Of a stretch of 64,000 nucleotides of DNA, positions 61,476 through 64,000 are shown one piece after another. How positions within the stretch are numbered: the first letter of the stretch is position 1; each line of letters starts with the position of its first letter. The notes under the pieces are model-generated. The model saw only the letters and a program-made list of their open reading frames with translations, had not been told where the DNA came from and did not search any database. The stretch comes from Echinostoma caproni (lineage: Eukaryota > Platyhelminthes > Trematoda > Plagiorchiida > Echinostomatidae), in assembly GCA_900618425.1 (NCBI GenBank), contig UZAN01039477.1:59896-123895 (forward strand), given 5' to 3'. Position numbers and translations under genes: made by a program.

Positions 61476-64000
61476 CTTTAAATATTATTGTTTGAATGTG
61501 AAATTGTGTAGTCCTAAACATCGATGTCGGTCTTAGTCATTCCAAAGAGGAAAAAGCAAAATAAAGTGGAGACCACTTTTGATCAGCCAATCGAGTAAGC
61601 GAAACTCGAACTTTCGTTCCCGTACATACTGATTTGTGCTTCACACGTGTGTTCATATTTTGTGACAACCATATCACGGTAAAACAATCTTCATACCTAT
61701 GGTCAGATTTCCCGAAAGACAATCGGGTGGGTTAGAGATTGCAATTTATTTGGACTTGATGTTCAGTCGATTGTGCACCCTTTAGATAGTGTCACATGTC
61801 TGAGGTACTCAATAGGTCTTGATGCCAAAGTAAGCTCAAAAATACTTCCAGAGCCAAGAAGCTGTGTACGTGCGTCTGTTGATTATTGTTTCGGAACCAG
61901 GGGTTTTCGCCAACTCTCCCTGATGAATTGCCAGTGATTCAATAACCCGGTTATAGCCCGNCTTTGGTGAAAAATTTTATTCTGATACGGAGTGAAAGGC
62001 TTCGTGGACAAATGGTTTGGGATAGCTGTGCCGTATGGGAGCACACTGATGGGTTCGAAGGAATACTTACAAATCACAAACCAAGTCTACCACCAGTGAC
62101 CACACTGGTGTGTTATAACTGCAATCTAAGGGTTCACTGAAACAGGTTCCAAAGACAACCGTTTTTAAACACCGGTGTGGTACTTACCACACACACGAAA
62201 AATCAACTACGTTTGCATTATAAATGATTTATGTGATGGTGAGAAACTAAATTGCGATATTACAACAAACGGTTGCTGAGGCAGAATGCATAAACAATTT
62301 ATTTTAGCACGCAGTTTGGTGGCTGGTCACGAGTTCATTGGTTGTTGGAATCGTGACCTTTTTCCGTTGTTGAGTGCAGTCTGTAGTGAACATCATTTAA
62401 CGGTTGATTTCCTAATGATTGGAGCGTATCATTCACGTGGCTAACAACAGAGGATAAATAAATAAGAAATAAAGCGATCCTTAATCATATATCCCACTGG
62501 ATATGTTCTGAACGAGGAAGCCACAACTCTGACTTTATCCATCCCCTGCATTGAAAACAGCAGTGAAACTTATTATATTTTCTACCAGTGACTACTGTCT
62601 GACCAAACGTTCAAGTATTCTAATACCCACTACTAGCAAAAGCTTCCAACGTACTAATCATAAAAATGAATAGGACATGAAATTTATCTCTGATCTTTGC
62701 AATACCTTATAAATAAAATTAGTTATGGGATGGTCCATTTAATTTTGTTGTTTATTCTCTCGTGCCAACAATGAATACAACATTCGTCTGTGATCTGTAA
62801 CTCTGATAAGTGTTATCCTGTGTTTTTCGTCTATCCAGTTTGTTTCGTCTTCATTAAGCCACATATTCAGATGGGGCGACAAAACGCTCGACCGGAATGA
62901 TGGGTCCACTTACGTTAGGCTTACATAGAAACAAGTTATGCATAACATCTTAATATAAGGGAAAGACAAGTGTGCTTAGAGTTGCTCTGTATAACGTGCT
63001 TCCCTATGTGTCGGTCCTCTTTCGCATCCGATTTTTTTGCGATCACAGCGACACAGAACAGCGCCGTAAAAAGCGTCAGAGGCAGTTCGTAACTGACCGT
63101 CTGATTTCTGTAAACAAAACTTATGGAGAATTGCTTTTCTCTTTGTTCCAAATTTTAGACAGACCAAACCCGGACATTTTTATATAGACAGTAAAGCATG
63201 AATTAAGTTTTTTTTCAATTCATTCGCAAGACCTTGTCTTCCTAACAAGCGAGGCCGATGTTCTGCATTGATTCCGTTCCTTGGTAGTTTGTTCAACTCC
63301 CTATGTGTTACGCAGTTTGACAAACAGTTCTACCCGAGTGGAAAATGCATCGCAGATTGCTCACGGAATTGAAGAAACATGTATCGGTGTAATTTGCTTT
63401 ATTACACGCCGCTATGTGCATTTTTGCTATTGACCATGATATGGATTCGATTTGAACCGAATGCTGCCTAACAATTAATAATTAGCAGCTTTGTCAGGTA
63501 TGCGAAGAATAATAAATAAACTATTGAATAATTTTATGTATAACAAATCGAAATAGAGTGGAGTGTATGCAGCACGTTAGATTAAACTGTTTGCGATCAT
63601 GTGTTGTATTTTTATAGTTCCTTTACGTGTATTTTTCGACCAAATACACCAAGAAAAATTGCACTTTTTGGTGGAGTTGCATTGAAGTGAGTGTGAAACA
63701 TTTGACGGATAACATCACCATTGGGTTTCACATCTAGTGGAACCCCGCGGCATAAACACTTTGTCACATTCTGCGTCGCTCATTTAAATAAACCAAACAA
63801 TGGTGTTTTTGTCCGTGCATGTGCGGAAGATCATTAGTGACAGGTGCCATTCATCAATTTTCATCACAAATCTCTATAAATGTTCTAATTATTGGTTGCG
63901 CGACCGATACTAGTGTTTATTCAGGCTGCAATAAAGGAATTCGTCAATGTATCGAATTCTAAGCCATAAAAATCATGAAGATTTATGGGACAATATTGTT
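61476..64000. other. Stretch without recognisable gene
   Basis: Short overlapping ORFs only, for example around 62.93-63.19 kb in three frames. A small perfect stem (CACCAGTG/CACTGGTG, 4-base loop) lies near 62091-62110. A single undetermined base lies at 61961. Confidence 0.5.

Noticed and set aside
1..64000. CRISPR array, bacterial operons or phage genes
   Set aside because: No regularly spaced direct repeats, no clustered long ORFs and no ribosome-binding-site pattern. The retroelements and SINEs are eukaryotic.

Overview
The window is eukaryotic, coding-poor DNA from an invertebrate, most likely a flatworm and probably a digenean. That placement is an inference. It rests on A+T-rich sequence with CpG not visibly depleted, several decayed CR1/Jockey-type LINEs, a Penelope-like remnant with a GIY-YIG domain, and two tRNA-headed SINE families. 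All of these are common in trematode genomes but not unique to them. I see no bacterial operon, no CRISPR array, no rRNA and no tRNA gene that I would trust. I also cannot identify a complete host protein-coding gene. The sequence could be intergenic or lie inside long introns.

Layout. 1-5.5 kb: nothing recognisable. 5.5-6.5 kb: CR1-like LINE remnant A (minus). 8.6 and 11.4 kb: two copies of SINE family 1 (plus). 13.2-13.7 kb: assembly gap flanked by an exact 21-bp duplication. 20 kb: a G-run able to form a G-quadruplex, next to a small ORF with an acidic tract. 22.6 kb: a strong hairpin. 28.7-29.0 kb: Penelope-like element C-terminus (minus). 30.9 and 34.4 kb: two copies of SINE family 2 (minus). 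35.5-37.3 kb: LINE remnant B (plus), with endonuclease and reverse transcriptase (RT), same family as A. 38.5 kb: 5'-truncated SINE family 1. 39.6-39.9 kb: eight phase-perfect 21-bp repeats between two copies of a roughly 55-bp arm. 45.1-47.5 kb: LINE remnant C (minus), endonuclease plus RT with an intact YADD. 50.1-50.8 kb: an unassigned 237-codon ORF, the longest gap-free one. 55.1-55.3 kb: SINE family 1 (minus). 55.8-58.3 kb: two ORFs that might be host exons. 59.1-61.5 kb: LINE remnant D (minus), the best preserved, interrupted by a 699-bp gap.

How the parts relate. The LINEs are autonomous-type elements, all now broken by stops, frameshifts and 5' truncation. The SINEs have tRNA-like Pol III heads and would have depended on LINE machinery. 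No cellular pathway can be read from the window. The observations most worth a second look are the 39.6-kb heptad repeat, the SINE families, the 50-kb ORF and the duplicated gap edges.
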